From Streptococcus bovimastitidis (GTDB lineage Bacteria > Bacillota > Bacilli > Lactobacillales > Streptococcaceae), in contig NZ_LZDD01000001.1 in assembly GCF_001885095.1 (NCBI RefSeq), forward strand, positions 992,001 through 1,056,000: a stretch of 64,000 nt of DNA. The letters are read 5' to 3'. The notes below the pieces were generated by a model. It was not told the origin of the DNA and did no database searches. It worked only from the letters and a program-made list of their open reading frames with translations. Below, piece by piece: positions 26,549 to 34,744 of this stretch (the stretch's first letter is position 1; every line of letters starts with the position of its first letter). The position numbers were made by a program, and so were the translations under genes.

Positions 26549-27483
26549 TAGTTTCCAAAGCTTTCTGTTAATTGTGGTACCACTTGTTTTTTACGTGATA
26601 CAGCACCTGGTAAGAATGCATGGTTGTTTTCAAGTTTGAAGTTAAAGGCTGCTTCAACTTTGTCCATGTTTGCACCTAATGCCAAAATTTCTGAGTTAGA
26701 GTTAACAATATCTGTAATCATTAAGACAAAGTCAGAATAGCCTTCTGTTGCCATTGCATCTTTGATAGCTGCTTCAATAGCTTCCTGACGTTCTAAAACT
26801 TCAGCAATATCGACAGTATTGACTTGAGCAACACGAACGGCATTTCCATTTAATTCGAATGTTTTAGCATCAATATCAATAAGCTCTGATTCTGATTTAC
26901 TTGCTAAGTTGGTTCCTGCTTTGAGGAGCCCCTTGCCATATTCTTCCAAGTTGACTTGAGCCAATTCAGCTAATTCTTCAGCGACTTTATGGTCTGTCAT
27001 GTGTGTTGTTGGTGATTTCAACAAAAGCGTATCAGAGATCAAACCAGACAAGAGCAGACCAGCAATTTCTTTTGGTACTTCAAGATTGTTCTCTTTGTAC
27101 ATGCGGTAAACGATTGAAGATGCTGATCCAACAGGTTCAACGCGCATAAATAATGGGTTTGCTGTTTCAAAATTAGCAACGCGGTGGTGGTCAACAACGC
27201 CATAAATAGTTACATCTGCAATGTCAGCGATTGATTGTTGGAATTCGTTATGGTCCGTTAAGATAACTGTATCGGCACCTTCTGCCTTAGCAGATTCAAC
27301 AACACGCGGAGCTGTTACGCCAAATGATTCTAGAGCAAAAGCTGTTTCTTCATTAGGTGTTCCTAGGGCTACAACTTCAGCGTCCATTCCGTAAGCATTT
27401 TTTACTAAGCATGCAAAAGCATATGATGATGCGATAGCATCAGTATCAGGATTTTGGTGACCAAAAACTAAAACTTTAGACAT
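26548..27483 (-). CDS. ppaC: Manganese-dependent inorganic pyrophosphatase
   Basis: The 311-residue family II pyrophosphatase hydrolyses PPi to phosphate. It has the DHH-family motifs: [11 protein letters not shown] (His9, Asp13, Asp15), LTDHNE, and VDHHR, plus the C-terminal SRKKQVVP basic loop. AGGTAAAATA precedes the ATG, and a good promoter lies at 27513-27541. The next gene overlaps its stop. Confidence 0.96.
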   Translation of the reverse strand: MSKVLVFGHQNPDTDAIASSYAFACLVKNAYGMDAEVVALGTPNEETAFALESFGVTAPRVVESAKAEGADTVILTDHNEFQQSIADIADVTIYGVVDHHRVANFETANPLFMRVEPVGSASSIVYRMYKENNLEVPKEIAGLLLSGLISDTLLLKSPTTHMTDHKVAEELAELAQVNLEEYGKGLLKAGTNLASKSESELIDIDAKTFELNGNAVRVAQVNTVDIAEVLERQEAIEAAIKDAMATEGYSDFVLMITDIVNSNSEILALGANMDKVEAAFNFKLENNHAFLPGAVSRKKQVVPQLTESFGN

Positions 27484-27512
27484 TATTTTACCTCATTCTC
27501 TTTATTGTCTAT

Positions 27513-27541
27513 ATTTTAGCAGAATTGAGGTTTAAAATCAA
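27513..27541 (-). promoter_or_regulatory. ppaC promoter
   Basis: On the minus strand, -35 TTGATT (27536-27541) and -10 TAAAAT (27513-27518) are 17 bp apart, with TGC before the -10. Confidence 0.65.
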
Positions 27542-27563
27542 AGCTTGTCAATTATTTCTTTGT

Positions 27564-27599
27564 AAAAAAAGATAATGAAAGCTTGCTTTCATTATCTTT
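27564..27599 (-). terminator. Terminator of pflA
   Basis: Perfect arms AAAGATAATGAAAGC and GCTTTCATTATCTTT enclose only TT, with a U-run on the minus strand. Confidence 0.88.
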
Positions 27600-27649
27600 C
27601 GGTAAAGGTAGATATTCTATATTTTCTTTGAATACTTTTTTCATCTCAA

Positions 27650-28441
27650 TTATGATTTATGAACACGGTTCATGTATTCTGTGTAGCTTTCTGTTTTCAT
27701 GACTTCTTTAGCATGTTGAACCCGTTCTTTTGTTGGTGGTTTAACTCCTTCAAGGGCGTAAGGAATACCAAGTTCACGCCATTTAAATTCACCCATGGTG
27801 TGGTAGGGAAGAATTTCAAACTTATCAACATTTTTTAGGGTAGCAACAAAGGCTCCGAGGCGTTCTAAATGCTCATCAATGTCTGTTAAGCCTGGTACCA
27901 ATACATGTCGAATCCAAACAGGAATCCCTTTGTCAGATAAGTATTGAGCAAACAAGAGGATATTCTTATTGGACTGTTTAGTGACAATTTTATGTTGCTC
28001 CGCATCAATTTCTTTCAAATCTAGCAAGACTAAATCGGTAACGGCTAAAAGTGTCTCTAATTTGGCATGATATTCTGGTGTTTCCCGATAGGTAAAACCA
28101 CAAGTATCCAGTGTGGTATGAATACCAAGCTCCTTAGCCTTGATAAAAAGTGCTGTAATAAAATCAATCTGCAACATGGCCTCACCACCTGAAACAGTGA
28201 TTCCTCCATTTTTACCCCAGAAATGACGATATTGCAAAGCCTCTTTTAAGACATCATTAACGGTACGTTCCTTTGAATTATTGGTTTCCATTTCCCACGT
28301 ATCTGGGTTATGACAATATTGGCAACGCATTTTACAACCTTGCATAAATATAATAAAACGAATTCCTGGACCATCAACTGAGCCGAAACTTTCAGTTGAA
28401 TGAATCATTCCAGTCACTTGTCCATAATCAATAGCTGACAT
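27650..28441 (-). CDS. pflA: Pyruvate formate-lyase-activating enzyme
   Basis: The 263-residue radical SAM enzyme installs the glycyl radical on pyruvate formate-lyase. The CKMRCQYC cluster motif is near residue 34, followed by TVSGGEAM and the family SFGSVDGPGIR start. It is needed for mixed-acid fermentation. AAGGAG precedes the ATG. A single gene, it has a -10 at 28479-28484 and a cre-like site at the transcription start. Confidence 0.95.
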   Translation of the reverse strand: MSAIDYGQVTGMIHSTESFGSVDGPGIRFIIFMQGCKMRCQYCHNPDTWEMETNNSKERTVNDVLKEALQYRHFWGKNGGITVSGGEAMLQIDFITALFIKAKELGIHTTLDTCGFTYRETPEYHAKLETLLAVTDLVLLDLKEIDAEQHKIVTKQSNKNILLFAQYLSDKGIPVWIRHVLVPGLTDIDEHLERLGAFVATLKNVDKFEILPYHTMGEFKWRELGIPYALEGVKPPTKERVQHAKEVMKTESYTEYMNRVHKS

Positions 28442-28458
28442 TGAATCTCCTTATACAT

Positions 28459-28484
28459 TGTAAACGTTTCACATTTTCATTATA
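28459..28484 (-). promoter_or_regulatory. pflA -10 element with cre-like site
   Basis: The -10 TATAAT (28479-28484) is followed by TGTAAACGTTTCA (28459-28471, plus strand), which shares the first 11 bases with the CcpA operator TGTAAACGTTTACA but has a shortened right arm. It covers the predicted transcription start, a typical place for CcpA repression. Confidence 0.45.
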
Positions 28485-28494
28485 ACATTTTTCA

Positions 28495-28524
28495 CAAAAA
28501 AGACTAGGTATGATCCTAGTCTTC
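28495..28524 (-). terminator. Terminator of the CorC-like gene
   Basis: Arms AAAGACTAGG (28499-28508) and CCTAGTCTTC (28515-28524) are followed by a U-run on the minus strand. The gene's stop codon lies inside the hairpin. Confidence 0.85.
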
Positions 28525-29850
28525 GTCAACAATCTGTTCTATATTAGAAACTAATAATTTAAGTTTTGTGATACGACCATCCTTAACTTTATCATTGATT
28601 AAGGTTAAGTGTTTACCGTTGCTTTCACATTCAAAACTTACTTTTTCTTCCTGGCTAGGAATGGTTCCAGTGCCTGTTATATAAAATCCAGCAATGGTAT
28701 CGACATCATCACTTTCAAGTTCCGTGTCAAAGAATTCATTAAATTCATTTAAAGTCATGGTTCCAACGACAATATAGGTATCTTCGCCAATGACATGAAC
28801 AAATTTTTCAGCCTTATCGCTTTCATCATCAATTTCACCGACAATTTCCTCTAATAAGTCCTCTAGCGTAACCAAACCAGCTACACCACCGTATTCATCT
28901 AAAAGAATAGCCATTTGGTTTTGTGTGATCCGTAATTGTCTTAATAAATCATCGACGTAAATAGTTTCTGGAACAAATAAAGGTTCTTGTAAAATGCGAC
29001 GAATATTAATATTTTCAAAACCATTTTTAAAGCCTGCTTCTAAGAGACGCTTAGTATGGACTAAGCCAATAACTTTATCCTTATCCACATCGTAGACAGG
29101 GATACGTGAAAAGCTTTGTTTTAAAATTTCTTGAATATTTTCTAAGGTGTCATCATTAATATCAATCATGAAGGCATCGGTTCTTGGAACCATTACTTCA
29201 CGCGCCATTAATTCATCAAGTGAGAAAATCCCTTGAAGCATTTCAATTTCTTCAGCATCTAATGTAGCCTCACTGTTTGACAACATGTATTCAATCTCAT
29301 CACGGGTCATTTGTTCATCAGCATCATCAAAGGTCATTGGCGTGATACGACTTAAAAGATTGGTTGAAGCTGATAAGAGCCAAACGAAGGGACTCACAAG
29401 TCTGCCAAGAATAATAACTATTGGAGCTGATATGATGGCAAGACGATCTTTTAAGTTCATGGCAATCCGCTTTGGATAGAGTTCACCAAGAACAATTGAG
29501 ATATAAGTTAAGAAGACAAGTGAAATAATTGTACCCGCAGACTGTGCTGTTGCTGAATTCCCTAACCATTTGGAAATAACTTTACCAAGTGAGGCGGATA
29601 AACTTGCCCCTTGTAAAAGACTGATAAAGGTAATCCCAACTTGAATGGTTGAAAGAAAATGATTGGGTTGTTCTAAAACACGGAGAAGTCGAATGTATTT
29701 TTTGTCGCCGTCTGCTGCTTTTTGTTCAACACGTGAACGACTTAGTGACACTAGAGCCATTTCACTAGCTGAGAAAAAGGCATTTAATAAAGTAAAGAAA
29801 ATCAGCAATAATAACTGTAAGTATAAAGGCTGATTGACAGGGTCTTCCAT
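28516..29850 (-). CDS. Hemolysin-like CNNM/CorC-family transporter
   Basis: The 444-residue protein has a DUF21 membrane domain with about four helices (about 10-195), two CBS repeats (about 210-330) and a CorC_HlyC domain (about 350-435). This CNNM/CorC family is linked to Mg2+ or Co2+ transport; the hemolysin name is historical. AGGAG lies 9 nt before the ATG and an extended -10 TGATATAAT about 35 nt further up. It is a single gene. Confidence 0.9.
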   Translation of the reverse strand: MEDPVNQPLYLQLLLLIFFTLLNAFFSASEMALVSLSRSRVEQKAADGDKKYIRLLRVLEQPNHFLSTIQVGITFISLLQGASLSASLGKVISKWLGNSATAQSAGTIISLVFLTYISIVLGELYPKRIAMNLKDRLAIISAPIVIILGRLVSPFVWLLSASTNLLSRITPMTFDDADEQMTRDEIEYMLSNSEATLDAEEIEMLQGIFSLDELMAREVMVPRTDAFMIDINDDTLENIQEILKQSFSRIPVYDVDKDKVIGLVHTKRLLEAGFKNGFENINIRRILQEPLFVPETIYVDDLLRQLRITQNQMAILLDEYGGVAGLVTLEDLLEEIVGEIDDESDKAEKFVHVIGEDTYIVVGTMTLNEFNEFFDTELESDDVDTIAGFYITGTGTIPSQEEKVSFECESNGKHLTLINDKVKDGRITKLKLLVSNIEQIVDED

Positions 29851-29947
29851 TAATAGATACTCCTAAAAAAGATTATAGTAACCTCATTATATCACAGATT
29901 TTTGAGAAATTGCTCAATTTGCCTTGAACATTAAGAATTTCAACTAT

Positions 29948-29968
29948 AAAAAAGAGGCAAGTTCTTGC
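29948..29968 (-). terminator. Terminator of the mnmL-ABC-mnmM operon
   Basis: Short arms GCAAG and CTTGC (29957-29968) are followed on the minus strand by a U-run. Moderate quality. Confidence 0.55.
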
Positions 29969-30004
29969 TTTCAAAAAAAAGGTAAGCTTGACTCATAAAA
30001 TAAA

Positions 30005-30562
30005 CTATTTTTTCAGTTCTGCTAACTTCTCAATCATTAAAAGAAAAGGAGGGCAGTTTTTTTGGTTGAGGGCTTGATAAGACATGACCGTTACTTGATC
30101 TTGTGGTAGGTCACTTATAAAGTCAATGAGTGCTTCTTTTTCTTCTTGACCACCATCATGTCCATAATAGACCATGATGGCAATTCGGCCACCAATAGTA
30201 AGGGCTCTGAGCAGTTTCTCTATGGCTTCGATGGTCGTTTCTGCATAGGTAATAATCGACTTATCAGCACTAGGCAAATAACCTAAATTGAAGATAGCAG
30301 CATCCACTTGTGTGACATACTGGTCAACATTTTCATGCCCAGAAAGAATCAATTGCACGTTTTCTAAATTGGCTTTAACTAGTTTTTCAGCTGTCCGCTG
30401 AATAGCTTCCTCTTGGACATCAAAGGCAAAAACTTTAGCAACTTTTGGTGCAAAATAGAGAGTATCATTGCCATTTCCCATGGTGGCATCAACAAGAATA
30501 CTTTCTTCAGTTAAGATTTGGTCAAGGAAATCGTGGGAGACTTGAATTGGTTTTGCAATCAT
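30005..30562 (-). CDS. mnmM: tRNA wobble-uridine methyltransferase MnmM (YtqB)
   Basis: The 185-residue Rossmann methyltransferase has the SAM motif VDATMGNGNDT (about 24-34) and the FNLGYLPS active-site motif of the YtqB family. MnmM in Bacillus methylates nm5s2U34 to mnm5s2U34 in tRNA for split codons. Older annotation calls it an rRNA methyltransferase. It lies last in an operon with mnmL, but here an ABC transporter pair separates the two; the gap to the permease gene is 11 bp and AGGAG precedes the ATG. Confidence 0.9.
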   Translation of the reverse strand: MIAKPIQVSHDFLDQILTEESILVDATMGNGNDTLYFAPKVAKVFAFDVQEEAIQRTAEKLVKANLENVQLILSGHENVDQYVTQVDAAIFNLGYLPSADKSIITYAETTIEAIEKLLRALTIGGRIAIMVYYGHDGGQEEKEALIDFISDLPQDQVTVMSYQALNQKNCPPFLLMIEKLAELKK

Positions 30563-30573
30563 TTATCAATCTC

Positions 30574-31359
30574 CTAGCTGGCCAAATCACGATATCTATA
30601 AACTAATAGTCCTATCACAAAGGCAACTATTGAAACAGCACACGGAATAGCTAATAGAATCCAATCGAAATCTGTTCCTGCGAATCGGTCTGCAGCATTG
30701 GCCATATAATAAGGTGTTACATATTTTAAGAAATCAACCTTCTCAACAAGGCGACAGATAATATCCATGAAATAGCCGAGTAAGGCTATACCCATTCCAA
30801 ATCCTACCATTTTTTTCTTGGACAAAGCTGAAAACATAAAGCAGATACTTGCAATCTCAATTTGCATGAGGAAGGCTAAGGCATGGTATTGAGCAAATGC
30901 TGAATAGTCAAAGGACATATCAACAGTGTAGAGAGCAGCATATTCAATAGCAATGCCAAGCACATTGAACAAAATCAGCGAGAGGATGACGCTAATATAT
31001 TTTTGAACAATAATTTTTTTGCGTCCTAGTGGCAAACTAAAGAGGAACTCAGCTGTGTGAGCTTCTTCTTCCTTTGATAAGCTGGATACACCCAAGAGGG
31101 CTGCATACATAGCGGCGCCAATGGAGTAAATCAATGCAATTTCCGCGGAATAATAACCGCCTAGGGTAGCTATGGAGACCTTGTCCATTCCCAAAGCCTT
31201 AGAAACACCGCCCATATCTTGGTAGAGGTTGGCGATTTGTTTGATACTATCTGCGACACTCTCATAAAGCAGAATACATAGGGCACTACTGAGTCCTACT
31301 GAAAGAGCCCAGATGAGGAGACTTTTGTTCCCTTGTTTTAATTCGTGTTTGATGATCAT
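30574..31359 (-). CDS. ABC-2 type permease
   Basis: The 261-residue membrane protein has about six hydrophobic segments and an extracellular stretch (about 35-75). A conserved EEEAHTAEFLFSLPLGRKKI cytoplasmic helix resembles the coupling region of BcrB/ABC-2 exporters. It overlaps its ATPase gene by 4 bp, so the two form one exporter. Substrate is unknown; peptide antibiotic, drug or lipid export are the family's usual roles. It sits inside the mnmL-mnmM operon, an odd place. Confidence 0.82.
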   Translation of the reverse strand: MIIKHELKQGNKSLLIWALSVGLSSALCILLYESVADSIKQIANLYQDMGGVSKALGMDKVSIATLGGYYSAEIALIYSIGAAMYAALLGVSSLSKEEEAHTAEFLFSLPLGRKKIIVQKYISVILSLILFNVLGIAIEYAALYTVDMSFDYSAFAQYHALAFLMQIEIASICFMFSALSKKKMVGFGMGIALLGYFMDIICRLVEKVDFLKYVTPYYMANAADRFAGTDFDWILLAIPCAVSIVAFVIGLLVYRYRDLAS

Positions 31360-32195
31360 TTGCCGTCGTCCTCCTCATAATAGTGCATGAACAAATCTTC
31401 CAGACTTGGTTCTTCGATTAAAATGTCATCCGGTTCTAATGAAGCCAACTCTTTCAAGAGGTCACTAGCCTTGCCTTCAAAACTTTGTGTGATTGACTGG
31501 CCATCTTTCCAAATGGTGACTTCTTTTTTCTGACTATGCATGAGGTTTTCAACGCGGTCAATGGTTAAAATTTTTCCTTTTTTAAGAATAGCCACGCGGT
31601 CACAGTAGGCTTTAACCTCTGACAAGACATGGGAAGACAGGAATGTCGTCCGTCCTGCAGCTTTCGCTTCAAGGAGCAACTGGAAGAAACGTTCTTGCAT
31701 GAGTGGGTCCAATCCAGAAGTAGGCTCATCAAGAATCAATAAATCGGGTTGGTGCTGAAGGGCGCAAACGATACTCACTTTTTTACGGTTACCTAGTGAT
31801 AAATCCTTGATTTTTTTATTTAAAGGAACCTCTAAGAGATTACAGATGCGAACCGCTTCCCGGCTACAATCATTGTTAGGATGTGCCTTAGCTGCAAAGC
31901 GAATGACTTGTTTAGCCGTCATATTAGGGTAAAACATAGCTTCTGAAGGCATATAGCCAATATGATCAAGGGTTTCTTCTAAACTATCGTATTGGTCTCC
32001 AAAAAGACTGATTTGGCCTTTGTTGTGTCTAATTAATCCCAATATACAACGAATAGTGGTTGATTTTCCAGCTCCATTTGAACCTAAAAATCCATAGATT
32101 TCGCCCTGTTCAACTGCCAGTGAGACATTATCTAAAGCCAAGTGACGGCCATAAGCTTTGGATAAATTACGGATTTTGATGATGGTATCTGTCAT
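31356..32195 (-). CDS. ABC exporter ATPase, BcrA-like
   Basis: The 279-residue ATPase has Walker A GSNGAGKST (about 38-46), signature LSLGNRKK, Walker B LLILDEPTSGLDPLM and the H-loop SSHVLSE. The extended C-terminal region after residue 215 is typical of ABC-2 exporters of the bacitracin or fluoroquinolone type. GGAGAGAAG precedes the ATG, 17 bp after the mnmL stop. It works with the following permease. Confidence 0.88.
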   Translation of the reverse strand: MTDTIIKIRNLSKAYGRHLALDNVSLAVEQGEIYGFLGSNGAGKSTTIRCILGLIRHNKGQISLFGDQYDSLEETLDHIGYMPSEAMFYPNMTAKQVIRFAAKAHPNNDCSREAVRICNLLEVPLNKKIKDLSLGNRKKVSIVCALQHQPDLLILDEPTSGLDPLMQERFFQLLLEAKAAGRTTFLSSHVLSEVKAYCDRVAILKKGKILTIDRVENLMHSQKKEVTIWKDGQSITQSFEGKASDLLKELASLEPDDILIEEPSLEDLFMHYYEEDDGK

Positions 32196-32212
32196 ACTTC
32201 TCTCCTTCCCAA

Positions 32213-33139
32213 CTAGCTTTTGCTAAGTCGGCAACCTTGGTAGGCGTTTCTTCTTTCCATCTCCTGATCGATGGCATTAAGCACTTCCCATTTGTTGAGA
32301 CTCCACATGGGACCAATTAACATGTCCCTAGGAGCATCGCCGGTAATTCTGTGAATGATAATATTTTCTGGGATAATTTCCAATTGGTCACAAATAATCG
32401 ACACATACTCTTCTTGACTCAACAATTGCAGTCTTCCCTCATGATAATCCCTTTGCATGCGCGTGTTGGTCATAAGGTGCAAGAGGTGCAATTTAATGCC
32501 CTGAATATCGTTATCGGTCACACAACGACGAACATTTTCTAGCATCATCTCATGGGTTTCACCTGGGAGTCCGTTGATCAGATGGGAGACGATTTCGATT
32601 TTGGGGAATTGGCGGAGCCGTTTGACGGTTTCCTTATAGAGTTCGTAGGAATGGGCCCGGTTAATGAGCTGCGATGTTTCTTCGTATGTTGTCTGTAAAC
32701 CCAGTTCAACGGTGACATGCATTTTTTCTGCTAGCTCTGCCAAGTAAGAAATAACCTGGTCAGGCAAACAGTCTGGTCTGGTCCCAATATTAATCCCAAC
32801 GACTCCAGGCTCGAAGATGGCTTGCTCGTATCTCTCTTTAATCGTCTCTAGAGGCGCATGCGTATTCGTAAAATTTTGAAAATAAACCAAATACTTTTGA
32901 ACTTCCGGCCATTTCCGATGCATAAAGTCAATTTCTTTGTAGAATTGCTCACGAATTGGGGCATCGGGGGCAACAATGGCATCTCCTGATCCTGAGACGG
33001 TACAGAAGGTACAGCCACCATGAGCGACTGTTCCATCACGGTTGGGGCAATCAAAGCCAGCATCAATAGGCACTTTAAATATTTTTTCACCAAAAATGTT
33101 ACGATAGTAATCATTTAGTGTTTGGTATCGTTTTTTCAT
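32213..33139 (-). CDS. mnmL: Radical SAM protein MnmL (YtqA, TIGR01212)
   Basis: The 308-residue radical SAM protein has the unusual cluster motif CPNRDGTVAHGGCTFC (about 28-43) of the TIGR01212/YtqA family. YtqA was renamed MnmL and helps convert cmnm5s2U toward mnm5s2U at tRNA position 34, acting before MnmM. Transcription seems to start at the ATG: an extended -10 TGCTAAAAT has its hexamer at 33146-33151, only 6 nt away, and no normally spaced ribosome binding site is seen. Confidence 0.88.
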   Translation of the reverse strand: MKKRYQTLNDYYRNIFGEKIFKVPIDAGFDCPNRDGTVAHGGCTFCTVSGSGDAIVAPDAPIREQFYKEIDFMHRKWPEVQKYLVYFQNFTNTHAPLETIKERYEQAIFEPGVVGINIGTRPDCLPDQVISYLAELAEKMHVTVELGLQTTYEETSQLINRAHSYELYKETVKRLRQFPKIEIVSHLINGLPGETHEMMLENVRRCVTDNDIQGIKLHLLHLMTNTRMQRDYHEGRLQLLSQEEYVSIICDQLEIIPENIIIHRITGDAPRDMLIGPMWSLNKWEVLNAIDQEMERRNAYQGCRLSKS

Positions 33140-33165
33140 ACCCTTATTTTAGCATAATTTAAGAC

Positions 33166-33191
33166 AAAAAAAACAACTCCTTGAGTTGTTT
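33166..33191 (-). terminator. Terminator of ribU-PAP2
   Basis: Arms AAACAACTC and GAGTTGTTT enclose CTT, with a U-run on the minus strand. Confidence 0.85.
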
Positions 33192-33196
33192 CATTT

Positions 33197-33847
33197 TTAT
33201 TTCTGTTTCGATTGAAAGCGCCATTCAAATCGTTTTTTTATATAAAATGGGTAAAGGAGATTTAGAACGCCATATGCAATTGTAAAACCTCCAATGACAT
33301 CTGTCGGGTAATGAACACCCAAATAGATGCGTGATAATCCAATCAGTAAAATCAAGCTAAAAAAAGCAAGGATCAAGATGAGACGAATCGTTTTGTCTTG
33401 GAAACGATTCAAGAGAATCAATAAGATTGCTCCATAAATCATGAAAGACCCCATAGCATGACCACTTGGGAAAGAAAAGCCACCAGCATATACGATATGT
33501 TCTAATGTTGGTCTAGCTCTTTGATAAATCAGTTTAAAACCTGAAATCAATATGCCAGCCAGAACGCCATTCGCAAGGAAAAAGAGAGCTTCTGCTTTCC
33601 ATTTTATTAAGAACAAGAGAATGGTTACGATCACAACTACTGCTGTTTGAGTTGAAACATTCCCCATATAGGTAATGGTTCTAAAAAAATGAGTTGCTTG
33701 TTCAGGTAAAGTTCCCCGAATAGTCTCTTGAATGCTTTTATCAAAGGCTACCAATGTCTCAGGATAAAATTGTACGGTATAACCAAGCATCACAAAAAAT
33801 AAAAATGCAAAAGATGATCGTAATAAGTATTCTTGTCTATTTTTCAT
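33197..33847 (-). CDS. PAP2-family membrane phosphatase
   Basis: The 216-residue protein has about six helices and the three PAP2 signature blocks KLIYQRARPT, SFPSGHAMGS and SRIYLGVHYPTDVIGG. Likely substrates are lipid phosphates such as undecaprenyl pyrophosphate or phosphatidic acid. It overlaps ribU by 11 bp and so shares the FMN riboswitch. Whether it also dephosphorylates flavin-related compounds is not shown by sequence. Confidence 0.92.
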   Translation of the reverse strand: MKNRQEYLLRSSFAFLFFVMLGYTVQFYPETLVAFDKSIQETIRGTLPEQATHFFRTITYMGNVSTQTAVVVIVTILLFLIKWKAEALFFLANGVLAGILISGFKLIYQRARPTLEHIVYAGGFSFPSGHAMGSFMIYGAILLILLNRFQDKTIRLILILAFFSLILLIGLSRIYLGVHYPTDVIGGFTIAYGVLNLLYPFYIKKRFEWRFQSKQK

Positions 33848-34415
33848 ATGGTAAAGTAATATATCTTTCTAAAATAGGTTTACTTGCAATATATACGAAA
33901 TAGAATGAAATTGCAAATATGAGCCCTTCAATAAGATTAAAAGGTAAGACCATAGCTAGTAAATATTTTGCAATTCCAATAAAAGCACCGATATCAAAAT
34001 TGGCAAATTTAGCATATAAAGGAATGGCATAGAAATAGTTTAATGCTAACATTGCTAAGGTTAAAGTAATAGTACCAATTAAGCTAGCTCCAATATATTG
34101 AAACCGGCTCTTTTTGCCATTCCAAAAAATAGCAAAGGCTGTTACAAACAAACCTAGAGCAATAATATTCATTGGTAATCCAATAAAATCATTAACACCA
34201 CTATTATTAAGAAGTAATTTTAATAAACTACGTAATAATAAGATAGCATAGGCACTCTTCAAATCGAATAGAACCAAACCCAAGAGAACAGGTATGATAG
34301 AAAATTCAATTTTCAGGAAGTTAGCACCTGGAATGATTGAAAAGCTGACAAACATTAACAAAAATGAAATGGTTGACAGGATAGCGATTAACACTAAACG
34401 ATGTGTTTTTGACAT
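33837..34415 (-). CDS. ribU: Riboflavin ECF transporter substrate-binding subunit RibU
   Basis: The 192-residue integral membrane protein has about six helices and fits the S-component of energy-coupling factor transporters for riboflavin. The FMN riboswitch directly upstream supports the assignment. GGAGGAAC lies about 7 nt before the ATG, but it is paired in a hairpin. The ECF ATPases would be encoded elsewhere. It overlaps the PAP2 gene downstream. Confidence 0.93.
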   Translation of the reverse strand: MSKTHRLVLIAILSTISFLLMFVSFSIIPGANFLKIEFSIIPVLLGLVLFDLKSAYAILLLRSLLKLLLNNSGVNDFIGLPMNIIALGLFVTAFAIFWNGKKSRFQYIGASLIGTITLTLAMLALNYFYAIPLYAKFANFDIGAFIGIAKYLLAMVLPFNLIEGLIFAISFYFVYIASKPILERYITLPYEK

Positions 34416-34422
34416 AAAAAAG

Positions 34423-34450
34423 TTCCTCCAATTTTTTCAAATTGAAAGAA
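34423..34450 (-). promoter_or_regulatory. Ribosome-binding-site sequestering hairpin
   Basis: On the minus strand, TTCTTTCAATTT and AAATTGGAGGAA pair as 12 continuous base pairs (two G-U) around GAAA. The right arm contains the GGAGG of ribU, so folding would block translation. This fits a translational output for the FMN riboswitch; no U-tract terminator is seen. Confidence 0.6.
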
Positions 34451-34497
34451 GTTCCTTCGTAATCGCTTACACAAAATAAGTGTAAGCAAAAAACCAG

Positions 34498-34614
34498 GTC
34501 TTCTCTCATCCAGACTTTACTGTCGGTTGTAGATTTTCACCACATCAGCTTGCGCTCGCGGACTTCTAGTTGACTAGTCACCGCCGGTCGGGAATTTCAC
34601 CCTGCCCTGAAGAC
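34498..34614 (-). ncRNA. FMN riboswitch (RFN element)
   Basis: The minus strand reads GTCTTCAGGGCAGGGTGAAA at its start and GGATGAGAGAAGAC at its end, with GTGACTAG and GATGTGGTGAAAATC between, the RFN landmarks. P1 pairs GTCTTC with GAAGAC. It controls ribU and, by overlap, the PAP2 gene. Confidence 0.93.
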
Positions 34615-34620
34615 ACATAT

Positions 34621-34649
34621 AGAATAGCAAAAATACTACTACATAGCAA
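34621..34649 (-). promoter_or_regulatory. ribU promoter
   Basis: On the minus strand, -35 TTGCTA (34644-34649) and -10 TATTCT (34621-34626) are 17 bp apart, with TGC before the -10. Confidence 0.65.
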
Positions 34650-34693
34650 GACTTTTGCATTAAGATAATAAGAAATAGTCAACAAATCGATTA

Positions 34694-34724
34694 AAAAACA
34701 GACACTACCATTAGGAGTGTCTGC
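34694..34724 (-). terminator. Terminator of the C39-like peptidase gene
   Basis: Arms CAGACACT and AGTGTCTG are followed by six U residues on the minus strand. Confidence 0.88.
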
Positions 34725-34744
34725 TTTGTCCAGAATATCAAAAA

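Noticed and set aside
34321..34509. 62-codon minus-strand frame between the FMN riboswitch and ribU
   Set aside because: It covers the expression platform, and no start with a ribosome binding site is seen. The region is better explained as riboswitch output.
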